Assembly: GCA_034401795.1 (NCBI GenBank)
Contig: CM067367.1
Span: 83,961,314-84,025,313, forward strand
Direction of reading: 5' to 3'
Length of the DNA: 64,000 bases
From: Chaetoderma sp. LZ-2023a
Taxonomy: Eukaryota; Mollusca; Caudofoveata; Chaetodermatida; Chaetodermatidae
Part shown: piece by piece, positions 1 to 46,526 of the stretch
Position numbering within the stretch: position 1 is the first letter of the stretch
Layout: each line of letters opens with the position of its first letter
Made by a program: the position numbers and the translations under genes
Notes under the pieces: model-generated
What the model was told of the DNA's origin: nothing
The model's input: the letters and a program-made list of their open reading frames with translations, nothing else
Database searches by the model: none

Positions 1-1382
1 ATATTTTAGATTTATAATATAGAGCAGATTTTCAGCGTTTTTTTGTCATGAAAAGTCTGATAAAATCGATTATGTATTAAGATTTGTCAATCATATAATG
101 ATATTAATATAAAATATAAATTGCATGTTTAGTGGTATATATTAATAAAATGATTTTAATCCATGTTGGTACCCTGTATCCAAATATATAATCGTTACCA
201 CGGGTATGTACACCTAACATTAGTCAGTTGAGCTGAACATTAGCTTACATTACTGAGTTAAGTTTTGTTAGTTAACATAGCATTACAGACTCTGAGGAAC
301 CGTTCCCTGTATCACTTAATGGCCCTTTCCAGTTTTAGCTACGTCTCACCCATCTCTATCTAAGCTCCACCCACACCTCGCTCGTGTCGGGATCGATCGA
401 TCTCTGAACTCCCTAACTATCAATTTCCAGAAAACTATACAGGTAAGCTGTTGAATATTTTGAAACTAATTTGAGTGGGTGCTGTTGCTGCCTATGGCAG
501 CAACAGCGCCCAGTCAAATTAGTTTCAAAATATTCAACAGCATGTTTCTTATATAACAAAAACATACAATTCATATGAGGTGTCGGACTATTAAGCGTTA
601 AAGACGGGCTTAATCGAATAATTCATGATGTCATGATTATTACGTCAGCATACACGTCGTTGTAGTTGATTATGACGTCATATGATTGAGTGACGAAATG
701 GAATCATGAATTAAAAGGAATCACCAGACCCCCTATACTACTTTATATAAAATTAATCTAGAGGCCGTAACCTTTTTAATGACATAATTATAAGCTCTGT
801 GCTCAAATTAGATGTAGATATATTTGTTAGTTAAATATGTGAAAGGCTAGCCAGATTTCTATTCGAGAATTAGGTTATGACGTCATAGGTTAAATGTTTT
901 TCTCTCTGTCATCCAACAGCGCTATTGCAATAACGTTGCGAATTGCGTTTTATCAGGGGGTTCTCTCCAGCGTTATCGTGGTCTTTTTCGGACGGGATTC
1001 AACCTATGACGTCATAGGTTGAATTAACTCGCAGAAAATTAGAGCAACATATCGCTTTTTAACGCAATTTTAATCGGATTTATAATTAAATGTCACAGGA
1101 AATTTTTACACAGTAGCTTAAATATGGGCTCTACAATAGAGCTACGTGATTTATGTAACTTATGGCGACCCTTCTTGTGTTCCCCTTTAACAACCTGTTT
1201 TATCGGCCATTTTATGGAGCATTTGACGATGTCCGGTAAAATAGATGGTCAGGTATATGAAATATGATAAGCTTTTGGCGCCATGTGATGTTGGCTAATT
1301 AAGATGATCTGCATGGAGAAACTTTCTCCCAGAATAGAAATGACCATAAGAATGGCCTGACAGAGTATATCTTATTTTGTAG
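1..1382. other. Intronic/upstream sequence, no exon recognised
   Basis: AT-rich. It holds one family A MITE (321 to about 705). It also holds two perfect 8-bp TGACGTCA palindromes at 878-885 and 1007-1014, each inside a longer palindrome around CTATGACGTCATAG. The preceding MATE exon, which should encode the -TL-SQ-YG- segment, was looked for and not found. Confidence 0.6.
321..705 (-). mobile_element. Family A hairpin MITE, copy 1
   Basis: It starts with GGCCCTTTCCAGTTTTAGCT and the GCTCCACCC motif, has the CGATCGATC block near 391, and carries a 93-bp near-perfect hairpin at 448-540 (CTGTTGAATATTTTGAAACT at the outer stem). It continues with the GACGTCAT-rich end. The right inverted terminus is eroded. 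Minus is used for this orientation because copies reading the other way start with the TGACGTCA-rich end. Confidence 0.8.
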
Positions 1383-36096
<34,714 letters not shown>

Positions 36097-36600
36097 ATGC
36101 CCACCATGGACACTGTTATAGAATTATAATATCTTAAGAACAGCTTGTTAAATATGATAATTGTGTTGAATGTCGTGGATGATCCACTCCGTGTCTGGTC
36201 CTATTTTCCCACCTAATGTGTCAATAGCCTCAGTGCAGATATCCTGGCAAGACAGCTAGCTGTAACAACAGCTACTAATATGTCAGCCCCTGTGAAACAA
36301 GACACCTCAGCAATTCCTTCACTCTTTGACAGCTTCTCATGCTTACTTTGTCCCACTCTTGGAGTTTCTTCACTCCCCGATGCATTCTCGTTCTCACTTC
36401 GTTCCACTCTTTGAATTCCTAAATTCTCCAATACATTATCTTCCTTACTTCGTTCCACTCTTTGAGTTTCTTCACTCTCTGAGACCTTCTCCTCAATTTG
36501 ATCTGCTCTTGGAATTCCTTAACTCCCTGACATTTTCTCTTCCTTACTTTTTTCAGCTCTTGGAGACCCTACCCTCTCTGAAACCAAGATCACAACAGTT
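36097..36600. repeat. CT-rich degenerate tandem repeat downstream of MATE
   Basis: A period of about 60 bp with CTTCGTTCCACTCTTTGAAT, 'TTCTTCACTC' and 'CTGA-A--TTCTC' phrases recurring four to five times at 36310-36590. An ORF across it with repeating FVPLFEFL-S is an artefact of the repeat. Confidence 0.65.
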
Positions 36601-36639
36601 ATCGTTAATCAAATTGATCATGTGTTGTGTAAAATCAGT

Positions 36640-37350
36640 GCTAAGCCACTACTTCAAAATTCATGTCAATATAGCGGCACAGACATCAACTATGACCACA
36701 AACCAGCGTTCACCTACCTTCAAATGAAGCACATTTACATGCTGTATGAGCGCCATGACAGCCAACGTGGCAATGCCAAGTCTAACCTATATAGGTCAGT
36801 GACATGCCCTCCCAAACCGTCATATAAGAAGATGCTCGGGGGAGCAGATAGAAACCATAAACATCAACTAAACTTCAAAGGATGCTTTAACCAGAGTACT
36901 CAAATACATTGAAACAGCAGCCAATATTGTAGAGAATGTAATGCTATCGTTCGCCACCTTACAAGCATATATCCTGACAGGTGGTGTCAGAGTCACAGAT
37001 GATTTTCGCAAAATGTTTAGGATGGCCCAGGCTCTGAAAGTCGCTGGTTCACCAACGTTGAGAAGGCACTTAAGACCATGAGAAATGGATTTGCATCTGA
37101 ATCTGACAGCTGTAGCCGTGAACGGTTTACTTATATAGCTGATGACCTCTTCAAACTATTCACAGACATAATAAACTCTGCATTCATACAGCACCTCTAT
37201 TATTTCTCATCCTCAGCCAGAGTCCTTTTATCTCATGCAGGCTCTTCTTGGTACTCGGCGGACCCAGTCCCGCCTCTTTCAGATTGGTACATAGCACGTT
37301 TGCTAAGCAAAACTACTATTAATGCCAATGCCGCAATGGAGACTGGTTGA
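36640..37350 (+). pseudogene. Unidentified decayed coding region with two frame changes
   Basis: Three consecutive open stretches continue each other in different frames. The first ends near 36910 (KHIYMLYERHDSQRGNAKSN...). The second runs to about 37078 (KYIETAANIVENVMLSFATL...FRKMFRMAQ). The third runs to the TGA near 37350 (RWFTNVEKALKTMRNGFASE...). Amino acid composition looks protein-like, but no domain was recognised. It may be a relic of a mobile element or a host pseudogene. Confidence 0.35.
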
Positions 37351-37469
37351 AGGCTTGGCAAACACACCATATGGTGTGCATCCAAAGACGGTCGCAAAAA
37401 TTCGTCAGTACATCGGTATATCCAACATGTGAAAGCTAGTCTCCTAAACCACGATTTTTGTCTTGGTGT

Positions 37470-37565
37470 GGTGGTCCAGTGGAAAGATGCGTGGGTTACT
37501 GATAGTATTTGGAATTGCAGTCCTGATGGCAGTTTGATCTCTGTCTGGGGAAATGGTGATCAACA
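37470..37565 (+). mobile_element. Possible tRNA-derived SINE head
   Basis: TGGTGGTCCAGTGGAAAG is a plausible A box, and GGCAGTTTGATCTC about 55 bp later is a plausible B box. The spacing is right for a tRNA-like head. The downstream body to about 37790 is unassigned, and the tail could be the (ACT)n tract. Confidence 0.4.
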
Positions 37566-37818
37566 AAGTAAACTAACATGTGCATTCCTTGAGCGGGGCT
37601 ATTAGAAACTGAAGCCATCGCGTTGCATTAAAAAACTACTACTACTTTTTTTTTTTCCTTTTTTTTTGAAAATCCGATGCTGACGCAGTCGGATACACTT
37701 CACGGAGGAACTCCTTTAAAAAGGCTTGCAAACCCATATAAAAAATCGGTTGAAATAGCAGGCTTTATTAATAGAATAACAATACAAACCTAACATGTCA
37801 AAACAGTGCAAGCTAAAA

Positions 37819-37847
37819 TACTACTACTATTACTACTACTACTACTA

Positions 37848-37940
<93 letters not shown>
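37819..37940. repeat. (ACT)n microsatellite
   Basis: About 40 ACT units with two interruptions. Serine and leucine homopolymer ORFs are shadows. Confidence 0.96.
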
Positions 37941-38083
37941 GACGGATGGATGGGTGGATGGTACAACGGTATCAATATATCCATTGCGACCACTGTAAGT
38001 ATCTAAATGTATCCGGACAAGGAAACTCTCGGTCGTCGGCTCTCACTGTCACTGTTTACCGGCCATCTGCTCTCCTGACTTCG

Positions 38084-38445
38084 TCAATCATTATATCCAC
38101 CATTTTTAGCTTCTAAATCTTTGACTTGTTGACTGAACCTTTCTAGCGGATAGTGTCTACTTGGTCCTGTCGCGTCAATTTCCATTGGTTCCACATATCT
38201 AGTGGGGTGACTGTTCAGGTTCATGGTGGATAACGTTCGCACATACGCGCAAATCACTAAGTGGTAACTGTCATCATTGTTGCCAGGATATAGCTTACGG
38301 GCCACTGTTCTGGACCTCTGATTGAATGTATTGATCGTTTCGTCAGCTTCTGTTTGGTATTCTCAAGTTCACGCTTTAATTTGTCTTTCTCATTAGCGGA
38401 CACAAAATACTTAACTATGTGTCCGTGGATTTCAGCCCAAGTCAT
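38084..38445 (-). pseudogene. Gag-like fragment of an LTR retrotransposon, frameshifted
   Basis: The first part (38445 to about 38300) reads MTWAEIHGHIVKYFVSANEK and a KLKRELENTKQ helix. The second part, in another frame to 38084, reads ARKLYPGNNDDSYHLVICAY and PMEIDATGPSRHYPLERFSQ. The 'F--R-R--A---YPG' pattern and the order of blocks resemble the capsid region of Ty3-type Gag proteins. One indel near 38345 breaks the frame. No protease, polymerase or LTR was seen nearby, so this is an isolated relic. Confidence 0.5.
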
Positions 38446-39045
38446 GGAATAGCATTATCATAATGGATGACTGTACGTCCGTCCGTATCTTGTAAGTCCG
38501 TTCGTCTCTAGTTACAAAAAAAGAAGTCTTTAACAGTGTTAACTTTCATAATACGCAGAAATATAATACCAATATAGCGCTATTGCGCAATCATTGTGAA
38601 ACACTCTATAATATAGTGCTCTTTTGGGCTCTGATAAATCAATCAGGGTTTGACATCTACATGCCCCTCTGAAATGCGGCTCTGGGGAATACTACTATAT
38701 TAGGCCTGTCCTATTTAAATATAAAGATCAACTTAATGATGCTATGATGGCGATACGAGGATGATGACATTAATGAATATTCATATACGAAATGACGTAA
38801 TAAGTCTGTCAGATTGAACTGTCATCTGCAAAAGTCCTTTTCGGGTAGCTAACCCGCCAAGGCTTATTTTTACAAGCTGGATAGTTTGCCAAGTTTGTCT
38901 GTGCGTATAGACTCTGATGCTAAATCAGAAGAGAGTGTCATGGGCGTTGACATCATTTAATATAGCGGACACTCTAGCTTCGGGTTCTCAGCATAGCCAT
39001 CAGAGGGCTCGTTTTAGGGCAACCATATCCAGGTAACGTGTGAAT
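38446..39045. other. Intergenic sequence, no feature recognised
   Basis: AT-rich. No gene, RNA or repeat recognised. Confidence 0.45.
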
Positions 39046-39049
39046 GGCT

Positions 39050-39410
39050 GAATCCAAGCTGTCACTCAAATATATGAAGTCATGATCAAATGCGTCACAT
39101 GTAGGATGACGTCGCAATCAAAATGCGTAATGAATGACGTAGCTAAGTCTGGCATGAACTTTTAAGTGTCTGTCAGTTGCACATGTACGGATTGTATAAC
39201 TTTACTATTTAATAAACACTGTTGAATATTTTGAAACTAATTTGACTCGGTTGGCGCCCATGGGCAGCAACAGCACCCTGTCTATGGCAGCAACAGCACC
39301 CAGTCAAATTAGTTTCAAAATACTCAACAGTTTACCTTGAAATTGGAATTACGCAAACTCAGGGCTCAATGTATATAAATCGATCACAACCTGCTCGTTT
39401 CTGTTAGTCT
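39050..39410 (+). mobile_element. Family A hairpin MITE, copy 7, loop duplicated
   Basis: Hairpin core at about 39222-39330. The loop region carries GGCAGCAACAGCACC twice, so the palindrome is asymmetrical. The termini are eroded. Confidence 0.72.
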
Positions 39411-40340
39411 AGGCCTCTTGATATATAAGATTGGCATCGGAGTAAAAGAAACACCATCCAATCTAAAGAGCTGAAGATAGGCATGTACAGACTCAACGTC
39501 CTGCTATAGAAGTTGTCTAGAGCTACAGGTATCAACAGACAGGTGTCGCTTCTGTGTTGAGAGAATGTAATAGAAGAGAACTCGCTGATCTGTGGGCATA
39601 AAAGGAAGAAAGGGTGGGGGGGGGGGGTGCTCTTGTCAGAGCACCACAACAAACTCCTAAGTGAGAAGAGCTGTCTCGAGAAATTGTGTGCAAAGTCAGA
39701 GACCTAGGTTCCCAGTGTGGTGGGTAAACATCATCGCACTCGTTGCCATGGTTGCTTCATTGTAATGCTTCACCATGCAACTGCAACAACTGTTGTGTTA
39801 ATGGTAAACAAACATGTAACCTATAGCCGGAAACGTTTACGTATTATTCATACCATGGAACTACAGCTTCAGAATAGAAATTGGATTACCGAGATTAAAG
39901 ATATCGTTTGAATCGCTACAATGTAGATATTTCGCACCATCGGTGAGATGCACCATTTACACATTCGCACCTGAAATCAACATCTTAATTAAAAGCAGCA
40001 AATTGGGACCTCCCAAACCAGGATTGTATAAAACATGTGCAGTTCCTCTGTAGAGGCTGTGTCAAGAGCTTGACTCTGGTAGGTAGGAGGTATAAGTAAG
40101 AAAATCACGGCCAGACCACAATGGTACCAGAATAAATATCTGTACGAATCGACAATAGCATTTCCCATAAACAACCCCGCTTAATCCTGTACTCCCAAGC
40201 TTTACCATTAGCGATGTAAGAATATTCAAATCAACCCTTTCGGACTTTGCGACTGGGCCATTGTGGCGTGAAACCTAAACCTGGTTCAAGTTGACACACA
40301 TTACTCCGGAACTTAGAGTTTCCATAGGAAAAGATGGCAT
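39411..40340. other. Intergenic sequence, no feature recognised
   Basis: Contains a poly-G run at 39616-39627. Several short ORFs show no domain. Confidence 0.45.
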
Positions 40341-40344
40341 TACT

Positions 40345-40510
40345 AACCATCTGGCAGCAACAGCTCCCAGTCAAATTAGTTTCAAAATATTCAACAGAAG
40401 GTTTATTATACTGGGTAGACATACAATTCAGATAATTTCATGTCGGACCATTGCAACTTTCGGTACGTCATCTTGATAGTGACATCAGCTAACATGTGAC
40501 GTATTTGATT
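40345..40510 (-). mobile_element. Family A MITE, half copy
   Basis: Begins abruptly at GGCAGCAACAGCTCCCAGTC, so it contains only one arm of the hairpin followed by the AGGTTTATTATACTGG...ATACAATTC side. Truncation at the hairpin apex suggests breakage or slippage at the palindrome centre. Confidence 0.68.
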
Positions 40511-40540
40511 TTGATGGCAGCCACCCGGAGAAAATCATCT

Positions 40541-41048
40541 AATGGACCTTTCCAGTTTATCCAACAATCATATGACGTCATAATCAAATACCGGAAGTAT
40601 AGGATAACGTCATAATCAGTGACGTCATGAATAAAGTAGCTAAGTTCGTCACGAACGCTTAATTGATGACGGACTGAGGCCCGATTTATGCGGTGTCAGC
40701 TAAATCTGCCAGCAAATGACAGAGTCCACTATATAAATCAACCAGTCGTCATTAGCGCGGCGCGACAGAAAGTTCGACTTATAAAACGGGCCTAAGCGTT
40801 GTTGTACGAATTGCCAGTCTTTACTATTTAATAAAGATGTTGTTGAATATTTTGAAACTAATTTGACTGGGCAGCAACAGCACCTAGTCAAATTAGTTTC
40901 AAAATATTCAACAGCTCACCCGTATAGATTTCTAGAAATTGATAGTCATGGAGCTCAGGGATCAAACGTTCCCAGCATGGGCGAAGTGTGGTTGGCGCTT
41001 AGATAACGATGGGCGGGGCATAGCTAAAACAGGATTCCTCCATTCAGA
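40541..41048 (+). mobile_element. Family A MITE with internal insertion, loop deleted
   Basis: The left end is ATGGACCTTTCCAGTTTATC and the right end is TAAAACAGGATTCCTCCATT. The hairpin at about 40841-40915 lacks part of the apex. About 110 bp of unrelated sequence lies at about 40685-40795, in the CTTAATTGATGACG/GGGCCTAAGCG interval. TATGACGTCATAATC and GTGACGTCATGAA lie on the left. Confidence 0.78.
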
Positions 41049-41227
41049 TAGACACTCCACCTGTCTCTCGTCTCCAACTTGGGATACTTCTAGTACACCC
41101 CACACACAAAATAAAAAAACCCGGAAAAATCTGTTTTGGTCCGTTGTAGGTTGGTTGGAATTTGGCACATACGTACATAGACCGCGCTACTATTGATTTA
41201 TAAAATATGATCGCTAGCTGTTGATAT

Positions 41228-41612
41228 TCAATTGGAGAAATCCAATTTTCGCTACGCCCCGCCCATCTCTAGCTAAGCTCCACCCACGCTTTGGCCGCGT
41301 TGGAGTCAATCGATCCCTGACTCTCTGAATCCTAATTTCCAGAAAACTATACAGCTAAGCTGTTGATAATTTTGAAACTCATTTCACTGGGTGCTGTTGC
41401 TGCAGCGCCCAGTCAAATTAGTTTCAAAATATTTAACAGCATGTTTATTAAATACAAAAGACATACACTTCTTACACCAACGCTTAGTCCATCATCAATT
41501 GAGCTTTCTTGACGAACTTAGCTAGGGCATTCATAACGTGATTGATTATCACGTCATTCTACCCTTCATGTAGTTGATTATGACATCATATGATTGGTGG
41601 ATATAACATATC
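41228..41612 (-). mobile_element. Family A hairpin MITE, copy with shortened apex
   Basis: Starts with CAATTTTCGCTACGCCCCGC, then GCTAAGCTCCACCCACG and the TCAATCGATCCC block. The hairpin at about 41358-41440 has lost the second TATGGCAGCAAC arm. It ends with TTGATTATGACATCATATGA. Confidence 0.75.
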
Positions 41613-42695
41613 ATAGTTAATGTTCCCGGATCCGTTATTCACATTCATGGGATCCGTAAATTACCAAGGTCCATAAGAAATGCTATCTGGAAATTCCCGT
41701 GGAGGAATCCGTTTCTAGCTAACTGATTTATTACACGTGTTTGGATCAATTTGAAACTGTTTATTGTCGTGACATAATCACCCTGTGTCATCTTCATTCT
41801 TTCACACATACTTATGATACTCTCATCAGGCGTGGGACCAGCGTACGCGTGTAGAAAATAAATTATATGCATATTTAAAGCTACTGGTTCAGGCAAATAC
41901 ACTATCTCAGATTGGTCTCTCAGCTATATAACTCGTTTCACTATCTAAATACAAGACCATCTGAGCATTTAACAACCAATGAAACGATGTGCTATAACCG
42001 TTCCAGCGATCGTCAAATACCGCATTTCAGCTTAGTCAATCGATGATTTAGCCGTTTTGTTCGTCTCCCCGAAAAACGGAAACGGAAGAGGGAAATCCAA
42101 CGCACGTCACGTGACGTTAATATCAGAGCTTGTATTTCCTCATTTATTTTCAGTTTCGGTTTAGCTTTTGTTAACGACTGATATGCCTGCTGCAAAATTA
42201 TGTAATCGACTGTATTTAAGAGTCACAACTAGAAAATCCTCAAAAACATTTCAATAGTTTTCTATTCCTAGAAATAACAATTGATTCGTAAATTGGTCCA
42301 CATATGATACTTATCGCGCGGGTAAGCCGATGTCACGAACACTGATAACTCTTGACAAATTGAAATTCTGCACACGCGATTCCTACAAACGTTTAGCGAT
42401 TTCTTTTGTTCCTGGGATTTAACAAAATAATGAAGAGACAACTAAAAAGAGGCTGTCAGAATAGATTTAACTTTGTTAACGTTGTGGCATTGAGGGTAGC
42501 AGCTGTCGTGATATGCATAGTGATAAGAACTCGGTGTAAATCAAGAGGCAATCCTCCAGCAGCGAAGCGTCTGTAGAAAGTTATCCAGAGACTAATTGAT
42601 CTATGCGTAAGTAGGCCAGATAGAGGTTTCAGATTGATAGCTCAAACAAATAAAAACTCGATTGAGCGGTTCACAGTTTTTAACTTTAATTAACA
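41613..42695. other. Intergenic sequence, no feature recognised
   Basis: Minus-strand open stretches at 41645-41902 and 42013-42195 were examined and show no domain. Composition is unremarkable. Confidence 0.4.
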
Positions 42696-42699
42696 CTAC

Positions 42700-43987
42700 C
42701 ACTCCACAACCACCCACCCCCAACCCCGGGGGAGGGGGTCAAATGTAAATGCCCCTTTGCACTACACAATCATATGGGTAACTCAATTGGTTTAATTTCG
42801 TCCAACAGTGTCAGAGGAGTTGCATCATTACAACCAATTTCATAACCTTTAAAACCCCATTACCACCACTTGGGGATGGGGCCAAATGTAAATGTGCTCA
42901 CCCACTCCACATTGATATGGGTAACTCACAAACTAAATCTGTTTGAATTCCGTTCAATGGTTTCGGAAGAGTTGCATTACAATCAATTTTGTGACGTTTT
43001 GACCCATACCCACCCACCCCTGGGACGGGGCCAAATACAAATGGGCGCATGTACTCCACATTGATATGGGTAACTCACATACCAAATTTGGTTGAATTCT
43101 GTCCAACGGTTTCGGAGGAGATGCATTACAATCAATCACTGCAGGTAAAAAATTTGACCGTCTGACCCCACCCATGGGGGCGGAGGCAAATGTAAATGGC
43201 CTCATGGACTCCGCAATCATATGGGTAACTAACATATCAAATTTGGTTGAGTTCCTTCTAACGGTTTCAGAGGAGTTGTGTTGCAAATGATTTGACCTTT
43301 TGACCCCTGTCTCCGCCCATGGGGGCGGAGCTAAATCTAAATATCGTCTTGGAAAGTGGAATCCTATGAGCAACCCACATACTGGTACCAAATTTGGTTG
43401 AATTCCTTCCAATGGTTTCAGAGGAGGTTCATTACGTGTACAATTAATTGTGTGACCTCTTGACCGCCCCCCCCCCCCATTTCCCACCCATCCCTGGGGG
43501 CGGAGCCAAATGTAAATGGGCTCTTGTACTCCAGATTGATATGGGTAACGCGCATACCAAATTTGGTTGTATTCTGTCGCACAATTTCGGATGAGATGCA
43601 TTACAACGAATTTACGCAGGTTAATTCACCTTATTTTGACTCCAGCTCCTGTGGGCAGAGCCAAATGTAAATGGCATCATGCACTCCGCAATCATATTGG
43701 TAAGTCACATATCACATTTGGTTGAGTTCCGTGTAACCGTTTCAAAGGTGTTGCGTTACAAGTGATTTGACCTTTTGACACCTGCCCTGCTCCCGGAGTG
43801 GGGGTGGGGGTGTGAGGAGGGAGTGGGAGGCGTACGGAGTCAAATATAAATATTGTCTTGCAAAGCAGAATCACATGGGTAACCCACATAACAAATTTGG
43901 TTTAATTCCACCCAACGTTTTGCGAGAAGATAGCGTGACGGATGGAGGGACAGGACGGAGGCGATTACAATATCCCGACGTTTTTTT
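42700..43987 (+). repeat. Satellite-like array, eight units of about 140-185 bp, ending in GATTACAATATCCC
   Basis: Units share GGGGCGGAGCCAAATGTAAA, then CATATGGGTAACTCACATAC, CAAATTTGGTTGAATTCC and TTTCGGAGGAGTTGCATTAC. Anchors fall at about 42774, 42914, 43064, 43224, 43369, 43535, 43691 and 43874. The last unit passes into GATAGCGTGACGGATGG and GAGGCGATTACAATATCCC, the same terminus found inverted at 47614. Confidence 0.9.
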
Positions 43988-46338
43988 AAAATGTTGTGAT
44001 AATAACTACCCCATCCTCCGAAGCCTTTATTTTGAAATTACAAAGGCAAAATATGCCCACAGTGCCAGCATCGCCTACCTGGAACATAGATGCATTTGTC
44101 CGACAAACAGACAAACTAATGGAGCCCATTGATATATTGTCGAAAATTATAATGTTCGCCAATAATAAAACCAATTGTGGCTTCAAAATCCATCATATAT
44201 TTCAATATGTCCGCCAACATGCTGAATTCTGATCTTGTTTTATAGTATTTACTAACCTTCCTTGGACAAACTTGAATGACCATTAGTTCCTAATTATACT
44301 TCCAAAATTTGATCCTGATCCATTACGCCACTCGTGAGAAGTCATCTCCAGGAAAATTAGATCATTCATGATGGCTGCCGAAACATTTAACCAAATTCAT
44401 GAGTTTCAATCGCCCCAGTAGTTTTAGAGATTTTAAATGAAATTTCTAAGAGTCAACCAAAATCCAAGATGGCGACCGGCTTCATTGGTCAATCTGCTTA
44501 GTTTGAACAAACTTGGATTCCGATGGCCCCAGGATGTTTTCTACCAAATTTGGTTAAATTTGGTCCGGTAGTTTCTCGAGAACTTTTATATTTCTCATTG
44601 ATTTAGTTTTGATTTTAGTGGAGGGAAAATGCAAGATGGCTGGTAAACGGTTAAATTCCAATATCAGGAATATGGCCACCAACATGCCGAAATCTGCTTG
44701 GTTGATGGTGGCCCGGTTCTAATGCACTGCCTTAGTCCCTAGTCATATTTCCCAGATTTCAGCCCGATCCTTTCAGCGATTCAGAAGAAGTAATTTTCAC
44801 GAAAGGTGATCCAAGATGGCCGCGAAGCATTGGCTCATCAAGCTCTAACACTTTGTTCAACTGGTGTCCTAGATGTTGTTTTTTGAACTTCGAATCAATC
44901 TCCCAAGCGGCTTCGGGGAGGCGATTTTTATCCCTTTAATTACCAAATTTGGTCAAAAAAATCTGAATATTTTCTTATTGAATATCCATTTGCCTGTGAA
45001 TGGACATTCCTCAAGACTATTTCATAGGCCGGCTTTGGCATGAAAGGGTTAAAGAAGGTTCTAAAAATCGGCCAAAATCCAATATGACTTCTCGTCATAT
45101 TTGTAGATGGGCTTCGTTTGAACACCCTTGCATCCCTATGGTCCAAGGCTGGTCCCTATGAAATTTGTTTAAACTCGGCCAACTGTTTCTTGAGAAGAGA
45201 TTGAAATTTTTATATTTATATTCAAGAAAGCCACTGGTCGCAAGCGGCCATATTGGATTTCGAGTGATCGTAGATTTCGATAGGTTTCTTCCTCAGCTGT
45301 AGTCCAGATATCCTATGAACTTTAAAGTGGTCTGAAGAACAATAGCGAATGTATCATCAGTAAACCCATTTTCAAGATGCTGCTGATGGCTGGTGGCCAT
45401 ATTGGATTTTGGATCAGCGCCGATTTCGATCGGTTTCTTCTGCAGATCCAGCCCAGTCATCGTTTGAAGTTTTAAAGGGATCCAACAAACAGTAGCACAG
45501 TTATCGTCCGGAAACCAATTTTCAAGATGGCGGGTGGATCACAGTCGATTTCAAAAGTTTTATTGCACATACATAAACAAGTCATCATCTTAGGGTTTAA
45601 AGCAATCCAAGCAAGAGCTCCGCAAACGGCGCATAATACCCCGCCATGATGACAACCAAATGAATGAGAGCTATCAGAAAATATTTATTCTTCCTCAGAC
45701 CCAGACCAGTCATCCTTATTAAGTGTCAAATAGATCCGTTAAACGGTCAAGGCGGTATCGTCCGGAAACTAATTTTCAAGATGGCCGCCACTGACTGGTG
45801 GCCATCTTGGATTTCAGATCATCGTCTATTTCGATAGGTTTCTTCCCAAGACCTAGTCCAAACACCCTATAAAATTTCAATGCGATCCGACAAACGATAA
45901 CAGAGTTATCATCTGGAAACCAATTTTCAAGATGGTCACCATGGACTGGCGGCCATCTTGGATTTTGGATCATCGTCTATTTCAATAGGTTTCTTCCCAA
46001 GAGCTAGTCCAACCTCTGCGATTATCTGTAGCACAATTGTGGTATATCCATCTGGCAAACTGACAGTATGACATCCATAAACAACAAAAGCAATTAGAGA
46101 TTGCAGACCCTCCTCATTTTTGTTACAGTTTTCATATCATCATAAAAGTTGTGGAATCATACAGTACAGTCACACCCTTTCCTGTGTTAAAATGTTATCC
46201 AAATTAGAGAATTTGATCTGATCCATATATTGAAGAAGTATATTCAAAGAAATACTTATCGGCCAATTTGGATCCCATGGCATGACAGACAGACGGACCC
46301 CATGGCATAACCTCCCTTGGCCAGTCTGGTCAGGTTAG
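43988..46338 (+). mobile_element. Satellite-cored element, pearl/Helentron-like
   Basis: The body is repeated modules with AAGATGGCCGCC...GGCCATCTTGGATTTC pairs and TTTCGATAGGTTTCTTCC at about 45270, 45430, 45830 and 45980. It ends in ACAGACAGACGGACCCCATG, then a hairpin CTTGGCCAGTCTGGTCAGGT followed by TAGCTAAC. A subterminal hairpin with a CTAA-type end is the 3' signature of Helitron/Helentron elements. The 5' end was not defined, and a family B fragment (about 44965-45055) sits inside. Confidence 0.6.
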
Positions 46339-46526
46339 CTAACAATGGGAAATTTAAAGTTTAACTAACCTCATCTCTTGATAGCTATTCAAGTGATCTA
46401 ATATGCCACTGATAAACTATAGAGATAGTTCTAAGCTTTTTATCATGTGGTTAAACAGATATATTAGTAGCAAATGTTGGTACCTTTCTACACGATGATA
46501 GCTGTCAGGATTATCCCCACATTTTA

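Noticed and set aside
41645-42195. Minus-strand ORFs of 85 and 60 codons, considered as a possible Gag or host exon
   Set aside because: No recognised motif, and no supporting splice sites or neighbouring element parts.
42954-43601. 215-codon minus-strand ORF
   Set aside because: It lies entirely within the satellite-like units. Its repeated WVTHIPNLVEF-type text is the same unit translated again in the inverted array at 48 kb.
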